Part shown: piece by piece, positions 43,809 to 52,316 of the stretch
Layout of the letters: every line of letters begins with the position of its first letter
Position numbering within the stretch: position 1 is the first letter of the stretch
Origin: HGM04593 sp045634305
GTDB taxonomy: Bacteria > Bacteroidota > Bacteroidia > Bacteroidales > Bacteroidaceae
Assembly (NCBI GenBank): GCA_045634305.1
Contig: JAZQZZ010000014.1
Location: forward strand, 1-63,346
DNA: 63,346 nt
Direction of reading: 5' to 3'
Program-made: the position numbers and the translations under genes
Notes under the pieces: model-generated
What the model saw: only the letters and a program-made list of their open reading frames with translations
What the model was told of the DNA's origin: nothing
Database searches by the model: none

Positions 43809-46004
43809 CTACCACCAAGAATATCCATTAAAATTTGAGTACCTTTGTGACAATGGATTATAATCACATAGATTATCACAGGCACCCTTTACAGACATCC
43901 CCATTTTTGTATCAGGGAATTTCGTGGCAACAGTCTTGAAGTTATACAGTTTATAATGCATTTCGGCAGCCACCTCGTCATCAGCAAAAAGCCCGAAAGC
44001 AGTTTCCAGCAAATCCTCGACTCTACGGCTTGCTGTTTCGGTATGTTCATCCGTAGTCCAGTCCCTCTTTTGACAGACTTGCGAATAATATGCCGTTCCA
44101 CAATAATATTGGGTAAGAGGCCAACAGAAATCGAACGAATTCTTTATTCCAATAGCATATTTTATCATAAGACGTCCCTTGCGGTCAGGATTCCCAGCCA
44201 CGGCAATACCCTGTTCCAGAGAATACATTTCACGTGCAAAGTCGTATTTGAAATCAGTTTTTATGCCGACAGTTCTCTTTTCGGCACAGAACGGGTCATA
44301 TTCAAGATAAAGGTTATGGTGGTTTTTATACGCGTCGGAAATCCGTCCAAAATACTCTAGTGCCTCGGCATAACGCATATTACGCAGATATTGGGTTCCC
44401 AGAATATCATTCAAATAATCACAGCCGGTGTAACCACGTGAATTGAGAAAACGGTCGAATTCCGTTTGCGGATTCTCAACATTACGGACATAGCCTACAG
44501 CCACATCAACGCCCAGACTGTCAATCATTTCGAAAAAATGGTTACTGTAATCATACTCATTGAAATTCTCCGGTGAATATCTGTATGACAGCATTGTATA
44601 TACATTTCCGGGATTATGGTAACCACCGTCCTGCCTGTCGACAAGCTTCAGCAACCAATTGTCTGCCATGTTCGCAAGCTGCAATGCCCTTGTCGTCTTT
44701 CCGGCCTTTATCATTCTTGGGCACACCTCGGCAAGCAATATTCTGCGCATCATGTCGTTCCAATAGTAGAAACTCAGCCCAGCGGCAAGCCTGTATCCTG
44801 CAGCAGTCTCGTCACGTACATCATCGGTCAAATTGTCGCAGATTTTAGAGTCGAGCCACTTCAGTTGAGCGAACAACTTGTTTTCATAAGCAGGATTGTA
44901 AGATTGCAGTTTCGCATCAAGATATATCCTGAACACCTTTATCGACTCATCTATAAAATCGGAGGAGTTGCTTCTCTCAGCCCTCTCCAACATCTTTGCT
45001 GCGCTTGACAAATCACCAGTAAGGTCATACACAAAAGCAGCTGTATAGTACCACATCGCTGGATTACTGTTCCTGCTGTCACAACCCATATCCAAGCACA
45101 GTGATATTATCTGAGGTGCCTCGCGAATAATTTTCTCTTCATGCCACCTGTTCAATGAGCCATAAAGCTCGCCATCAGGTTCAAGAGTCCTTATATAGGA
45201 CTGCAATGTCTCCAATACATATTCACTGTCCGGTGCATATCTGCATACCAGCGCAAGGGATTCTATCTTAGACATCTGTTCCCCATCTCTTCCAAGACAA
45301 TAAAGCATGGAGTTCACATCTCCCAAGCGTGCAAAATACTCCAAAGCCTTTTCCGAGCTGTTTACACGGTATTCAGCACCTGCGATATAAGGCAGAATCA
45401 TCTGTCGCATCAGGTTATCATCGGGCAAACGGCATGCTTCGTTCTCCCACAGCGCAATACACTCATCGAACCTTGACATTGAGAACAGAGCCCTCACAGC
45501 TTGTAACAGATATCTGTCCCTCAACCTTGCATCGGTCTGCGACAATGCCTTTGCAGCGACTTCTTCGATTGTCATTGCCGCACCGGTCTGCATGGACGGA
45601 TAATACCAGCGTGAGTTCAGTTTCAGACGTATATACTCGTTGGTCTTTGCAAGGAGCAGGAAATCAAGTATTTCCGTATCCTTTTTTGTAATCCACTCAA
45701 TGAATCTGTTGTCGTACGAGGCCGAGCGATTGTCTGCAATGGCTTGAAGTTCTTCCATTGTCATCTTGTAGACAGCCCGGTATATATCGTCAAGCGGAAT
45801 ATCTTCCGATGTCAACCCCTGCCACTCTCTGCAATTCCGCCCCACATTCTGCGAATACTCATCCTCCACCGATTCCGGTTGAGGGTTGCATATCCTGTAC
45901 ATATGATATCCACCGGGCGTATACCATTGCGGGCCACAGGCAACCGCGTCATTGGCAACAATAAACAAAACAATCTCAAAAAGAAAATATCTGAGCGATT
46001 TCAT
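43809..46004 (-). CDS. large exported helical-repeat protein of unknown function
   Basis: This 731-residue protein starts at the ATG at 46004 (MKSLRYFLFEIVLFIV); a longer frame upstream lies inside the previous gene. The signal peptide ends near NDAVACGPQWYTPGG. A lipidated Cys is possible but the lipobox is weak. The body is alpha-helical with TPR/Sel1-like pairs (RYLLQAVRALFSMSRFDECIALWENEA, AEYRVNSSEKALEYFARLGDV, ALEYFGRISDAYKN). Many Cys and aromatic residues, and the mature N-terminus CGPQWYTPGGYHMYRICNP, recall an uncharacterised Bacteroidales family with a CGPxY start. It overlaps the upstream lipoprotein gene by 29 bp, so the two are coupled. The function is unknown. Confidence 0.75.
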   Translation of the reverse strand: MKSLRYFLFEIVLFIVANDAVACGPQWYTPGGYHMYRICNPQPESVEDEYSQNVGRNCREWQGLTSEDIPLDDIYRAVYKMTMEELQAIADNRSASYDNRFIEWITKKDTEILDFLLLAKTNEYIRLKLNSRWYYPSMQTGAAMTIEEVAAKALSQTDARLRDRYLLQAVRALFSMSRFDECIALWENEACRLPDDNLMRQMILPYIAGAEYRVNSSEKALEYFARLGDVNSMLYCLGRDGEQMSKIESLALVCRYAPDSEYVLETLQSYIRTLEPDGELYGSLNRWHEEKIIREAPQIISLCLDMGCDSRNSNPAMWYYTAAFVYDLTGDLSSAAKMLERAERSNSSDFIDESIKVFRIYLDAKLQSYNPAYENKLFAQLKWLDSKICDNLTDDVRDETAAGYRLAAGLSFYYWNDMMRRILLAEVCPRMIKAGKTTRALQLANMADNWLLKLVDRQDGGYHNPGNVYTMLSYRYSPENFNEYDYSNHFFEMIDSLGVDVAVGYVRNVENPQTEFDRFLNSRGYTGCDYLNDILGTQYLRNMRYAEALEYFGRISDAYKNHHNLYLEYDPFCAEKRTVGIKTDFKYDFAREMYSLEQGIAVAGNPDRKGRLMIKYAIGIKNSFDFCWPLTQYYCGTAYYSQVCQKRDWTTDEHTETASRRVEDLLETAFGLFADDEVAAEMHYKLYNFKTVATKFPDTKMGMSVKGACDNLCDYNPLSQRYSNFNGYSWW

Positions 46005-46938
46005 CGTCTGTATAATGTTTGAATTGTGAATAATCAAGATGGTAGAGTATATTACCCTTTGCAGGCTTGCCGATATTCTTCTCGACAAGTTCCTTCACCC
46101 CAAGTATCGTGTAAATGTGCGGTCTCTCATAGCGGATATGCTCATCATCAGCCATTTCATCGCTGTCATATGACACAATCGACACGAACCTGTTACCTGC
46201 AAACTTCACACCCCATCCAAAGGTGGGATATGCATAATCCAATGGCATAGGATACTCTACAGGTTTCACATACGCCTCAACATCATCATAGTTCAGGATT
46301 GAATTTTGAGTTTCCGGACATTTCAATGCACCCGTGTTATAAAGCATGAGCACACCGCTATCGGCTGGTGGAGGAGCCTCGCGCAACTGATGCAGCCTCA
46401 CGGTTATGCTTAGCGCGACACCTTTTGCATGCAACAAGTCCCTCACCACTCGACATAAATCCCCATAACTCTCCTTCGTAGTATTTGTCCAGTCACAATC
46501 AAGCTGCAACTCTTTTATTTCGCCACATTCATTATAAGAACACATCGCCAACATGCGTTCAACGATAAGCGAAGCAAATTCCTCCTCCCTACCGAGCATC
46601 ATCCTCAATGCATCCAAAGTGATGTATGTAACCGGCACTATCTCCACTCCGTCCGGAACAGGAGATACAAACCTTGTTGTAGCAACCGGCACGACATCGG
46701 TCGCGTCATTGAGGAAATCGTGTTCAGTCGCAACATCGAACATACGCAAATAGATGCGCTTGACATCATGTTTCTGCAGGAATGCCGTTTCGGCTGAATC
46801 CAAATCAAAGACTGTTTTCCAATGATAGATGGAGTTTACATGTCCTGCCTCACATGCAGGCTCCTCCACACGATGACCGCATCCTTGCAATGCGGCAAAG
46901 GCGAGAAAGGGCATAAAGATTTTCAGCAACAGTTTCAT
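45976..46938 (-). CDS. exported lipoprotein of unknown function with possible TIM-barrel fold
   Basis: This 320-residue protein has a signal peptide with lipobox (PFLAFAALQGC), so it is an envelope lipoprotein. The segments VKRIYLRMFDVATEH, VEIVPVTYITLDALRM, IKELQLDCDWTNTTKESYGDLCRVVRDLL and VALSITVRLHQLREAPPPADSGVLMLYN suggest alternating beta strands and helices of a barrel. The LQLDCDW...TKESY pattern recalls DUF3142-like glycosidase-fold proteins. That is a weak match and no catalytic residue can be assigned. It heads a two-gene unit with the large helical protein. Its promoter region holds a putative LytTR site (47011-47046). Confidence 0.75.
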   Translation of the reverse strand: MKLLLKIFMPFLAFAALQGCGHRVEEPACEAGHVNSIYHWKTVFDLDSAETAFLQKHDVKRIYLRMFDVATEHDFLNDATDVVPVATTRFVSPVPDGVEIVPVTYITLDALRMMLGREEEFASLIVERMLAMCSYNECGEIKELQLDCDWTNTTKESYGDLCRVVRDLLHAKGVALSITVRLHQLREAPPPADSGVLMLYNTGALKCPETQNSILNYDDVEAYVKPVEYPMPLDYAYPTFGWGVKFAGNRFVSIVSYDSDEMADDEHIRYERPHIYTILGVKELVEKNIGKPAKGNILYHLDYSQFKHYTDDEIAQIFSF

Positions 46939-46982
46939 TGTATATCATTATTGTTTAGTGACACAAATTTCATAAAAAGAAA

Positions 46983-47017
46983 TCGTACAGCCGAGAGTTT
47001 TTTACCCGACTGTACGA
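46983..47017 (-). terminator. terminator of the LytTR operon
   Basis: Arms TCGTACAGCCG (46983-46993) and CGACTGTACGA (47007-47017). On the minus strand TTTCTTTTTATG follows. It overlaps the putative LytTR site, so termination and activation share sequence. Confidence 0.6.
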
Positions 47018-47046
47018 AATGTTATCCGTAGTGTATGAAATGTTAT
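47011..47046. promoter_or_regulatory. putative LytTR binding site A (21-bp-spaced direct repeat)
   Basis: TGTACGAAATGTTAT (47011) and TGTATGAAATGTTAT (47032) are 14/15 identical with a 21-bp period. They lie 73-108 bp upstream of the lipoprotein start (46938, minus strand). A -7-like GAAATTTG is at 46964-46971. Confidence 0.6.
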
Positions 47047-47083
47047 TCAGTCACATTTTCACATGCTGAAACCAACGGCATTG

Positions 47084-47392
47084 TCATCTCTTTTTCAATG
47101 CCAGCACCAACAGCAATATGGCAACTGCTACATCCACAATCAACCAAATCTCCCTTCCGAGAGACAATTTGTAAAATGGTTGGAACAGAACAGCAATGAC
47201 AACAAACGTTAATGCCAGTTCTTTTTTGCCGTTCACAAAATAGTCAATCGCAAAATATGCACCAATTATTGCAGCAACAACCCTGACAATGGTATAAAAG
47301 CCATATGGAAGATTCAGGAAGCACAATAAAAGAAGTATCGCAACGCCTATCTGCAGTTTTTGACGACCTGTAAGTCTCATTTTCTTCGCCAT
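47084..47392 (-). CDS. small integral membrane protein (DUF6804-like)
   Basis: This 102-residue protein has a basic N-terminus (MAKKMRLTGRQKLQ) and four hydrophobic helices (IGVAILLLLCFLNL; FYTIVRVVAAIIGAYFAIDYF; LALTFVVIAVLFQPFY; IWLIVDVAVAILLLVLAL). It ends with LKKR. The pattern agrees with a small Bacteroidales membrane family I recall as DUF6804. It overlaps the upstream phosphodiester-glycosidase-like gene by 16 bp and is the third gene of the LytTR operon. The function is unknown. Confidence 0.75.
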   Translation of the reverse strand: MAKKMRLTGRQKLQIGVAILLLLCFLNLPYGFYTIVRVVAAIIGAYFAIDYFVNGKKELALTFVVIAVLFQPFYKLSLGREIWLIVDVAVAILLLVLALKKR

Positions 47393-48303
47393 ACTATATA
47401 ACTTGTATTTTCAGGCATCTTACGTCTGCCCGTGTAATAATTGTCTTCACCGAATTCATACACCTCACCGGCCTCATCGACAGCCCATCCATAAGCCGAC
47501 GAACCGACTAGATAAACCGCCTGGTCAACTCCCAAATCGACCAATGCCTGCGAAAAGTCGTGGAACGATTCAGCACTCCCTGTCTCTACCATAAAAATCT
47601 CCCCTCCACGGTCACATATTCCTCTTCGGATAGATTTTCCTTTAGGCTCATTCTCAACAATAGAGCCGTCACTCACCAAAGGGTATTGACGGAAGAAATA
47701 ACCGCCATGCTCTGTAGCCTGTTCAAAAAGCGGAGAATTCCCGGCAACGCCAATGGTCACAACTCCGTTTATTGAAGCACAATATCCTTTTTTTGAAAGT
47801 CCCCAGGCACGCGGTTCACCATTGAGCACAAAAGCACCTACGATTCCGCCGTTGTCCGCTCTTACATCGGCAGCCTGTGCCGCGTATATCACCGACTTGT
47901 CACTCTTGTCCATCTTGCCGATATGCAATGACATCTCAGCATTATGCGGAATGAATATTCTCAGTGGAATGTCGTTTATTAAAGTATCCTTTATCTCAAC
48001 ATAACCTTGAGCCAAAGAATCCACCCTGGCGCCCAAGCTTGCATTCACCATCGGCAGCTCTTCCACAACAGGGTCAATAGGTTCAAAAAACGCAGGCTCA
48101 AATTCCTCATGCGGCATCTCTGTTTCTTTATTTTCCAGGCCCCGCCCTCTCCATATTGTCAAATACAAAACAACAAGGACAAGAGCCATGAACGCCATAA
48201 TCAGAGAGACGACAACCCATCTTTTACGCAAGAATGGCTTTCTCCCGACAACAGAGCCTATTACACGAATCTGGTCGTCCCGAATATCATCAAGTTCCTT
48301 CAT
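47377..48303 (-). CDS. membrane-anchored phosphodiester-glycosidase-like (NAGPA domain) protein
   Basis: This 308-residue protein has a cytosolic N-terminus of about 30 residues, one transmembrane helix (VVSLIMAFMALVLVVLYLTIW, about 30-50), a linker, then a periplasmic domain of about 210 residues. The domain resembles PF09992 (NAGPA): IFIPHNAEMSLHIGKMDK, NGGIVGAFVLNGEPRAWGLSKKGYCASINGVVTIGV, GYFFRQYPLVSDG, RRGICDRGGEIFMVETGSAESFHDFSQALVDLGVDQAVYLVGSSAYGW. The family's terminal DGGxS reads LVGSSA, so activity may be altered. It is encoded 2 bp after the LytTR regulator gene and overlaps the small membrane gene. Confidence 0.72.
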   Translation of the reverse strand: MKELDDIRDDQIRVIGSVVGRKPFLRKRWVVVSLIMAFMALVLVVLYLTIWRGRGLENKETEMPHEEFEPAFFEPIDPVVEELPMVNASLGARVDSLAQGYVEIKDTLINDIPLRIFIPHNAEMSLHIGKMDKSDKSVIYAAQAADVRADNGGIVGAFVLNGEPRAWGLSKKGYCASINGVVTIGVAGNSPLFEQATEHGGYFFRQYPLVSDGSIVENEPKGKSIRRGICDRGGEIFMVETGSAESFHDFSQALVDLGVDQAVYLVGSSAYGWAVDEAGEVYEFGEDNYYTGRRKMPENTSYIVWRRK

Positions 48304-48305
48304 AA

Positions 48306-48668
48306 CTAATTGTTCTCTTTTTCTATCAGTTCCTTCAGTTCCTTCAAAGCCTCTTTGGATGCAGTGACGGTATGGCTGAACGATGCTGCATCAGAAAGCA
48401 TCAGTTTCTGTTTTGGGATATTAATGTAACTGATATATGAACGGTTTATAATCAAGCTTTTACCTATGCGGATAAACACATTGCCATCACCACCCAGCTG
48501 GGCATACATCATTTTTTCAATCTGCCCCAATTGGAAGGAGAGCATGCGCTCCTCATTATTCACCTGTACAAGTGTCGAATAATTGCCATCGGCAGCAATA
48601 TACACAATCCTCTCCGGCGCTATGCGCACCAGATCGACAGATGTTGATATTACCAGATGTTTCTTCAT
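48306..48668 (-). CDS. stand-alone LytTR-family DNA-binding regulator
   Basis: This 120-residue protein is a LytTR domain without a receiver or membrane part: PERIVYIAADGNYSTLVQVNNEE, LGQIEKMMYAQLGGDGNVFIRIGKSLIINRSYISYINIPKQKLML, and the terminal strand-helix SFSHTVTASKEALKELKELI. LytTR proteins bind two direct half-sites on one DNA face. The gene comes first in an operon with an NAGPA-like membrane protein and a small membrane protein. Such membrane partners control some LytTR regulators (LytTR regulatory systems). Matching half-sites occur at two nearby promoters. Confidence 0.92.
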   Translation of the reverse strand: MKKHLVISTSVDLVRIAPERIVYIAADGNYSTLVQVNNEERMLSFQLGQIEKMMYAQLGGDGNVFIRIGKSLIINRSYISYINIPKQKLMLSDAASFSHTVTASKEALKELKELIEKENN

Positions 48669-48692
48669 TCAATCAAACAGGTTTTTCATGGA

Positions 48693-48700
48693 CAAATGTA
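48693..48700 (-). promoter_or_regulatory. -7 box TACATTTG of the LytTR operon
   Basis: Reverse complement of CAAATGTA, 25 bp before the LytTR start. The half-site pair begins 37 bp further upstream. Confidence 0.6.
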
Positions 48701-48737
48701 TGCAAGACGCTAGAAGCGGCAAAATATCAGCCGCCAC

Positions 48738-48769
48738 AATGTACGAAATACATGGATTAATGTACAAAA
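48738..48769. promoter_or_regulatory. putative LytTR binding site B (21-bp-spaced direct repeat)
   Basis: AATGTACGAAA (48738) and AATGTACAAAA (48759) are 10/11 identical with a 21-bp period, 70-101 bp upstream of the LytTR gene. They share the TGTACGAAAT core with site A. Confidence 0.6.
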
Positions 48770-48798
48770 CGAGAGTTCCCCGGGCAAAGCCACATGCC

Positions 48799-49743
48799 TC
48801 ACTCTTTATTCTGTTGCAAACGTTCGCGCTCCTCGGCACGCCGTTTCATGCGCATCTCATATCCGGCGCGGGTTCTTTTCCAGCGGTTATGCGTCCACAA
48901 CCACAATTCGGGATTCTCCTTTATCTCTTTTTCAAGCAACTCATAATAACGGTTTGTCGGTTCAAATTCCGCCATTTTGGATGCATCTTCCGAGAACAGC
49001 TGAAAGTGTGCCGTATAATACCCACGTTTCACACGTTTCATCTTCACAAAGAACAATGCTGCACCTGTGCGTCGTGCAATTCTCTCCGTTCCTGTAAAGA
49101 CAGGAGTGTCACGGTGCAGAAAGTCAACCCAGTGATGTATGGATTCCCATGTAGGGACCTGGTCGGCCACAAAACCTATCAGGAATTTCTTTCCCTCCTT
49201 TGTAATCTGCACAATACGTCGCAGCGTGTTTGCCATTGTTATGGCCTCTGCACCAAACTGATTGCGCATTCTCTTCATCAGCCGGTCAAAATAGATATTT
49301 TCAAGCGGATGGTATATGTCGCCGATGACGAGGTCGGTTTCGTCAAAATATAGAGGCATCGATGTCACATACTCCCAATTGAACAGATGTCCCATGTAAC
49401 AGACACATGATCGTCCATCAGCCACCACGCGGTGCGCATCCTCGAGACCGGTTATCACCATCCTCTTGCGTATCTCCTTTTCACTCATGCCATAGTACTT
49501 TATCATCTCCACAAACCAGTCACAGAGCGAAGAGTAGAATTTTTTCTCAATTTTCACAATCTCCTTAAGCCCCTTTTCGGGGAACGACTTCACTAGATTG
49601 TCGCGTACCACCCTGCGACGGTAGCGAACGACATAGTACACCAGGAAATAGAAGAAATCCGATATAAGATAGAGAATACAGAACGGCAGCTTGTTCAGCA
49701 GGAACAACACGGCAACCGCAATGTAATAGAGCATCTTTTTCAT
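48799..49743 (-). CDS. LpxL/HtrB-family lysophospholipid/lipid A acyltransferase
   Basis: This 314-residue protein starts at the ATG at 49743 (MKKMLYYIAVAVLFLLNKLP); a 28-residue longer frame upstream crosses the promoter. There is an N-terminal membrane anchor, then the H-x4-E catalytic motif in YMGHLFNWEYVTSMPLYF, the second acyltransferase block (VADQVPTWESIHHWVDFLHRDTPVFTGTERIARRTGA) and the C-terminal WLWTHNRWKRTR typical of LpxL/LpxM. It probably adds a secondary acyl chain to lipid A on the inner membrane. A TACTTTTG box is at 49825-49832 (minus strand). Confidence 0.92.
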   Translation of the reverse strand: MKKMLYYIAVAVLFLLNKLPFCILYLISDFFYFLVYYVVRYRRRVVRDNLVKSFPEKGLKEIVKIEKKFYSSLCDWFVEMIKYYGMSEKEIRKRMVITGLEDAHRVVADGRSCVCYMGHLFNWEYVTSMPLYFDETDLVIGDIYHPLENIYFDRLMKRMRNQFGAEAITMANTLRRIVQITKEGKKFLIGFVADQVPTWESIHHWVDFLHRDTPVFTGTERIARRTGAALFFVKMKRVKRGYYTAHFQLFSEDASKMAEFEPTNRYYELLEKEIKENPELWLWTHNRWKRTRAGYEMRMKRRAEERERLQQNKE

Positions 49744-49824
49744 ACTGACTACACTAATTAACGCCATTAATCCTTTGTCAAAACCCACACAAAGGCAAAC
49801 GTGCGCATAATTCCAATTATGATG

Positions 49825-49832
49825 CAAAAGTA
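49825..49832 (-). promoter_or_regulatory. -7 box TACTTTTG upstream of the acyltransferase
   Basis: Reverse complement of CAAAAGTA, 81 bp before the start at 49743; it supports the shorter start. Confidence 0.5.
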
Positions 49833-49874
49833 AATATTATTTTTAATATACAGTCCAATTATTCCCAAAAACAA

Positions 49875-49900
49875 AAAGCGACCTCTTGCGAGGCCGCTTT
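49875..49900 (-). terminator. intrinsic terminator after the OmpA lipoprotein gene
   Basis: AAAGCG-A-CCTC / GAGG-C-CGCTTT stem with a TTGC loop; on the minus strand CTTTTTGTTTTTGG follows. Confidence 0.85.
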
Positions 49901-49920
49901 CAGCAATTATCTCATGTCAT

Positions 49921-50628
49921 TTATTCCAATGTACCGTTGTTTGCAGCTTCAATCATCTGAGCGCTTGCATACATGAAAATCTCTACACGACGGTTCTCGG
50001 CACGACCCTCGGCTGTTGCATTGTCAGCAACAGGCTGTGTTGAACCGAATCCCTCAACGCTCTTTATCTGTGACTCCGCAACACCCTGTGACAAAAGGAA
50101 GTTAGCCACAGCCTCGGCACGTTTTACCGACAAAGGATTGTTGATTGCATCATTACCGGTAGAGTCTGTGTGACCATATACCACAACATCGGCATCGCTA
50201 TACTCTACAAGGACCTTAGCAAACTCAGTAAGGTTCTCCTGAGCTTTCTTGTTAAGAGCGTGCTTGTTTGTAGCGAAAAGCACACCAGAGTCGAAAGTAA
50301 CCTTAACGGCTGTAAGGTCGTTCGCGTCTGTAATTGTCTCAACTGTCGCATTCTCAACAAGTGCAGCAGCCTCGGCAGCATTGTCCATTCTCTTACCGAT
50401 CAAAGCACCTGTACCGGCACCCACTGCTGTACCGACAGCGGCACCCACTGCTGTACCGACACCTGTATTGCCTGTGAACTTACCGATGAGAGCACCGATG
50501 AGAGCACCACCGGCTGCACCGCTGGCTGCACCGATTGTTGTACCCTTTGCAAGATTGCTCCATGCTGTACAACTTGAAAAAATAAGCGCTGTGCAAAGCA
50601 CTACGCAGATAGTCTTTACTGATTTCAT
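49921..50628 (-). CDS. OmpA-family lipoprotein (YiaD-like, glycine zipper)
   Basis: This 235-residue protein has a lipobox (TALIFSSC), so it is a lipoprotein. Residues about 30-78 form a glycine-zipper hairpin of two near-identical repeats (GAASGAAGGALIGALIGKFTG and VGTAVGAAVGTAVGAGTGALIGK). An OmpA-like peptidoglycan-binding domain follows (VTFDSGVLFATNKHALNKKA, VVVYGHTDSTGND, NPLSVKRAEAVANFLLSQGV, VEGFGSTQPVADN...GRAENRRVEIFMY) with the diaminopimelate-binding D and R residues. It ties the outer membrane to peptidoglycan. A -7 box TAACTTTG is at 50665-50672 on the minus strand. Confidence 0.95.
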   Translation of the reverse strand: MKSVKTICVVLCTALIFSSCTAWSNLAKGTTIGAASGAAGGALIGALIGKFTGNTGVGTAVGAAVGTAVGAGTGALIGKRMDNAAEAAALVENATVETITDANDLTAVKVTFDSGVLFATNKHALNKKAQENLTEFAKVLVEYSDADVVVYGHTDSTGNDAINNPLSVKRAEAVANFLLSQGVAESQIKSVEGFGSTQPVADNATAEGRAENRRVEIFMYASAQMIEAANNGTLE

Positions 50629-50664
50629 ATTGAATAGATTTAAAATTATTTGTCAATCCTTTGG

Positions 50665-50672
50665 CAAAGTTA
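50665..50672 (-). promoter_or_regulatory. -7 box TAACTTTG for the OmpA lipoprotein
   Basis: Reverse complement of CAAAGTTA, 36 bp before the start. Confidence 0.6.
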
Positions 50673-50778
50673 ACTAAAAATATCTTTTTCAAGCAACCAT
50701 CGCGTGTTTTATTGACAATAATTTGAAATATAGGCAAAAACGGCCCTGCCAAATTCGTTATTTTATCAATATATTTCG

Positions 50779-50786
50779 TAATTTTG
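50779..50786 (+). promoter_or_regulatory. -7 box TAATTTTG for proS
   Basis: Matches TAnnTTTG 36 bp before the proS ATG. Confidence 0.6.
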
Positions 50787-50822
50787 CAATTATTATCAAG
50801 AATTGAACAAACATAAAATCAT

Positions 50823-52301
50823 ATGGCCGAATTAAAAAATCTTACAAAGCGAAGCGAGAGCTACTCGCAGTGGTATAACGATCTGGTAATCAAGGCAGAC
50901 CTTGCCGAGCAGTCAGCAGTCAGAGGATGTATGGTAATCAAGCCCTACGGCTATGCCATCTGGGAAAAGATACAGCGTACGCTTGACGACATGTTCAAGG
51001 AGACAGGACACGTGAACGCATACTTTCCCCTGTTGATTCCAAAATCATATCTCAGCCGCGAAGCCGAGCACGTAGAGGGCTTCGCAAAAGAGTGCGCTGT
51101 TGTGACACACTACCGCCTGAAAAATGCCGAAGACGGCAGCGGCGTAGTTGTAGACCCTGCAGCAAGACTTGAGGAGGAGATGATCATACGCCCCACATCG
51201 GAGACCATCATCTGGAGTACATACAAGAACTGGATACAGTCATACCGCGACCTTCCTATCATGGTAAACCAGTGGGCTAATGTAATGCGTTGGGAGATGC
51301 GTACCCGCCTGTTCCTGCGCACAGCCGAATTCCTGTGGCAGGAGGGACACACCGCCCATGCAACACGCGAGGAGGCAGAGAAGGAGGCACAGACAATGCT
51401 CCACGTATACAATGACTTTGCAAACAACTACATGGCGTTGCCGGTGGTTATGGGTGTAAAATCGGCCAACGAGCGTTTTGCCGGTGCACTCGACACATAC
51501 ACCATCGAAGGTATGATGCAGGACGGCAAGGCATTGCAGTGCGGTACATCACACTTCCTCGGACAGAACTTCGCAAAAGCCTTCAACGTACAGTTCGTTG
51601 ACAAGAACAACAACCTCGAATATGTTTGGGCAACATCATGGGGCGTATCGACCCGCCTGATGGGTGCACTCATCATGACCCACTCCGACGACAACGGTCT
51701 TGTATTGCCACCTGCACTTGCACCAATACAGGTTGTCATTGTTCCAATCTACAAGAACGAAGAGCAGCTTGCAAAAATCAAGGAGACAGTAGACCCAATG
51801 ATTGCAGAACTCAAGAAGCTGGGTATCACCGTTAAGTTCGACGACGCCGACAACAAGCGCCCAGGCTTCAAGTTCGCCGAGTATGAACTCAAGGGTGTTC
51901 CCGTACGCCTTGTACTTGGTGCCCGCGACATCGAGAACGGCACAATCGAAGTCATGCGCCGCGACACACTCGAGAAGGAGACACGTTCAATCGACGGCAT
52001 CACAGGCTATGTCAAGGAGCTGCTTGATGAAATCCAGGCCAACCTGCACCGCAAGGCACTCGCAATGCGTGAGGCTTGCACACGCACCGTCGACACATAC
52101 GAGGAGTTCAAGATCGAAATCGAGAAGGGCGGCTTCATCCTTGCACACTGGGACGGCACACCCGAGACCGAGGAGCAGATCAAGAACGACACAAAGGCAA
52201 CAATACGTTGCATCCCACTCGGTTGGGACGAGACACCGGGCACATGTATGGTAACGGGCAAGCCATCGGCACGCCGCGTACTGTTCGCAAGAGCATACTA
52301 A
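50823..52301 (+). CDS. proS: proline--tRNA ligase (archaeal/eukaryotic-type)
   Basis: This 492-residue class II aminoacyl-tRNA synthetase charges tRNA-Pro. The class II motifs are seen: KPYGYAIWEKIQRTLD...HVNAYFPLLIPKSYL (motif 1), MIIRPTSETIIWSTYKNWIQSYRDLPIMVNQWANVMRWEMRTRLFLRTAEFLWQEGHTAHAT read in sections (motif 2) and TSWGVSTRLMGALIMTHSDD (motif 3). The anticodon-binding domain begins at LAPIQVVIVPIY, and the C-terminal extension ends ARRVLFARAY. The short length without an editing insertion marks the type common in archaea, eukaryotes and Bacteroidota. It is a single gene with a strong terminator. Confidence 0.97.
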   Translation: MAELKNLTKRSESYSQWYNDLVIKADLAEQSAVRGCMVIKPYGYAIWEKIQRTLDDMFKETGHVNAYFPLLIPKSYLSREAEHVEGFAKECAVVTHYRLKNAEDGSGVVVDPAARLEEEMIIRPTSETIIWSTYKNWIQSYRDLPIMVNQWANVMRWEMRTRLFLRTAEFLWQEGHTAHATREEAEKEAQTMLHVYNDFANNYMALPVVMGVKSANERFAGALDTYTIEGMMQDGKALQCGTSHFLGQNFAKAFNVQFVDKNNNLEYVWATSWGVSTRLMGALIMTHSDDNGLVLPPALAPIQVVIVPIYKNEEQLAKIKETVDPMIAELKKLGITVKFDDADNKRPGFKFAEYELKGVPVRLVLGARDIENGTIEVMRRDTLEKETRSIDGITGYVKELLDEIQANLHRKALAMREACTRTVDTYEEFKIEIEKGGFILAHWDGTPETEEQIKNDTKATIRCIPLGWDETPGTCMVTGKPSARRVLFARAY

Positions 52302-52316
52302 TTCCTGCATAAAAAC

